DNA of 8,036 bases from an uncultured Angelakisella sp. (GTDB lineage: Bacteria > Bacillota > Clostridia > Oscillospirales > Ruminococcaceae). The stretch covers positions 1 through 8,036 of the forward strand of contig CALGIL010000424.1 in the NCBI GenBank assembly GCA_937914895.1, written 5' to 3'. The notes below the pieces were generated by a model. It ran no database searches, was not told where the DNA came from, and was given only the letters and a program-made list of their open reading frames with translations. The translations under genes were made by a program, and so were the position numbers. This document shows, one piece after another, positions 6,752 to 8,036 of the stretch; within the stretch, counting starts at the first letter, position 1, and the number at the start of each line of letters is the position of its first letter.

Positions 6752-8036
6752 TCAGGCGTTTTCTCCCAGCGTCCACGCGGTGCTTTTCTGCTGCAGCTGC
6801 ACCATATGGCGGAAGGCTTTGCCGTCTTTCATCAGCTCCTCCGGCGTTCCCTGTTCGGCTACCCGGCCTTCTTCCAGCACCACAATTTTGTCAGCCCCGG
6901 CGACGGTGCGCATCCGGTGGGCGATGATGAGAACCGTTTTGCCCTGCAGCAGGCGCGAAAGCGCCCTTTGCACCGCGCTCTCATTTTCCACATCCAGACT
7001 GGCGGTGGCTTCATCCAGCAGGACGATGGGCGCGTTTTTCAGCAGTGCGCGGGCAATGGAGATACGCTGGCGCTCTCCGCCGGAAAGCGTCGCGCCGTTT
7101 TCGCCGATCATCGTTTCGTATTTTTCGGGGAGCCCCTGGACAAATTCGTCGCAGTGGGCGGCCTTGGCGGCGGCCAGTACCTCTTCGTCGCTTGCGTCCC
7201 GGCGCCCAAGGCGGATATTTTCCATAATGGTATCGCGGAAAAGCACCACGTCCTGAAAAACGATGGCGTAATATTTCAGCAGCGTTTCGGGATCAACCGA
7301 GGATACGTCCACGCCGCCCAGGGTGATGGTTCCGGCTCCCACGTCCCAAAAGCGGGCGGCCAGCTTGGCGGCGGTGGATTTACCCCCGCCGGAGGGCCCC
7401 ACCAGCGCCGTAATTTCGCCCTGCTTTGCCGCAAAGGACACATCCTTCAAAACGCCCTCGTCGTCGCCCTGGTAAGAAAAATCCACATGGTCGAAAATGA
7501 TGTCGAACCCATCCGGCATAAAATGCTCCGTCCCGGTTTGGATGGGCTCCTCCTGAATGGCGCGCATGCGGTCAATATAGAGCTTGGCGTTAAAGGTGGC
7601 GGCAATATTTTGCAGCGTCTGCGAAATTGGGTCGTAAATGCGCGCGGCGGCAAAAAGGAAGCCGAGGAAAAACAGAAAATCAAACCTTCCCGCCGTGACC
7701 TGGGCAATGCCCACCAGCACCGTGGTGGCAAGGCCCACCTTTAAAAAGGCCTGTGCGCTGCTGATGAAGGAGCCGCCCACCAGTTCGGCCTGGATGCAGC
7801 CCCGTTCGGCAATCTCCGTTTTTTCGTTCAGCTCCGCAAGGTAGCTTTCCTCCAAATTGTCGGCCTTAATGTTCCGGATGGTTTCAAGCCCCTCCTGGAT
7901 ATGGTCGGTCACAGCGCGCTTTTTCAGGATGCTTCTGCCGCCGTATTGGTCCTGCAGCTTTTTCGTACCCACGGTCAACACCAAAGCGACGGGGACGACC
8001 CAAAGGATGGCAAGGGCCATGCGCCAGTTCATCACA
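6752..8036 (-). CDS. ABC transporter, fused permease/ATPase (5' end outside window)
   Basis: The visible 427 residues are the C-terminal part of an exporter-fold (type IV) ABC half-transporter; such proteins run about 580-600 residues, so roughly 150-170 are missing. The GTG/ATG codons at the edge are internal. Visible are late membrane segments (about 7-22, 96-111, 117-131), then the ATPase: A-loop Tyr188, Walker A GPSGGGKST (213-221), Q-loop Gln261, signature LSGGERQ (317-323), Walker B IVLLDEA (337-343), D-loop SLD (346-348) and H-loop His373. All catalytic residues are intact, including Glu342. It would act as a dimer in the cytoplasmic membrane; many relatives are encoded next to a partner half. 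The phrasing around VFQDVVLF and CDEF recalls the IrtB/YbtP-like siderophore-linked branch, but this is a weak guess and drug or lipid export remains possible. GC is high (67% in the 60 nt from 7141), unlike the neighbouring orphan gene. Confidence 0.93.
   Translation of the reverse strand, partial: VMNWRMALAILWVVPVALVLTVGTKKLQDQYGGRSILKKRAVTDHIQEGLETIRNIKADNLEESYLAELNEKTEIAERGCIQAELVGGSFISSAQAFLKVGLATTVLVGIAQVTAGRFDFLFFLGFLFAAARIYDPISQTLQNIAATFNAKLYIDRMRAIQEEPIQTGTEHFMPDGFDIIFDHVDFSYQGDDEGVLKDVSFAAKQGEITALVGPSGGGKSTAAKLAARFWDVGAGTITLGGVDVSSVDPETLLKYYAIVFQDVVLFRDTIMENIRLGRRDASDEEVLAAAKAAHCDEFVQGLPEKYETMIGENGATLSGGERQRISIARALLKNAPIVLLDEATASLDVENESAVQRALSRLLQGKTVLIIAHRMRTVAGADKIVVLEEGRVAEQGTPEELMKDGKAFRHMVQLQQKSTAWTLGENA

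Noticed and set aside
6573..6776. Small minus-strand frame overlapping the end of the ABC gene
   Set aside because: It overlaps the ABC stop region and crosses the strong terminator hairpin; nothing supports translation.
6704..7744. Long plus-strand open frame opposite the ABC transporter
   Set aside because: A mirror of the ATPase gene; its translation shows no domain and it runs through the conserved ABC motifs on the other strand.

Overview
The window looks like chromosomal DNA of a moderately GC-rich, low-branching Firmicute, most likely a gut Clostridia member (Oscillospiraceae/Lachnospiraceae-like). This is inferred from the gene types: a Bacillus/Clostridia-style asparagine synthase, a BlaI-type repressor with an M56 membrane metalloprotease sensor, and strong G-rich Shine-Dalgarno sites. 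There is no taxonomic marker gene, so this placement is tentative.

Layout. (1) 100-1953, minus: asnB-type glutamine-hydrolysing asparagine synthase with a GTG start and a GC-rich palindrome after its stop. (2) 1954-2254: a divergent regulatory region. It holds a consensus -35 promoter and two TACA-nn-TGTA dyads of the BlaI/MecI operator type 26 bp apart, plus a weaker candidate promoter facing asnB. (3) 2255-5427, plus: a two-gene operon with a 4-nt ATGA overlap. It encodes a BlaI/MecI-family winged-helix repressor and a 930-residue BlaR1-like M56 zinc metalloprotease. The outer part of the protease is not a penicillin-binding domain; it looks like two IseA-like modules and an extra C-terminal domain. 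(4) 5428-5620: two perfect hairpins. (5) 5621-6511, minus: an AT-rich orphan gene of unknown function with its own extended -10 promoter. (6) 6512-6751: promoter of the orphan gene and a strong terminator for the next gene. (7) 6752-8036, minus: the C-terminal two thirds of an ABC exporter-fold ATPase/permease, cut by the window edge.

How it may work. By analogy with BlaR1/BlaI, the M56 protein would detect an envelope signal with its outer domains. It would then activate its cytoplasmic zinc protease, leading to loss of the BlaI-like repressor from the two operators and induction of the operon. No beta-lactamase gene is present. The most interesting reading is that the ligand is not a beta-lactam. 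IseA is known as an inhibitor of peptidoglycan DL-endopeptidases, and AsnB-type enzymes in Firmicutes can amidate meso-diaminopimelate in peptidoglycan, the site those hydrolases act near. The repressor/sensor operon and the divergent asnB could therefore belong to one cell-wall homeostasis module. That link is inference. The orphan gene and the ABC transporter have their own transcription signals and need not be part of it.
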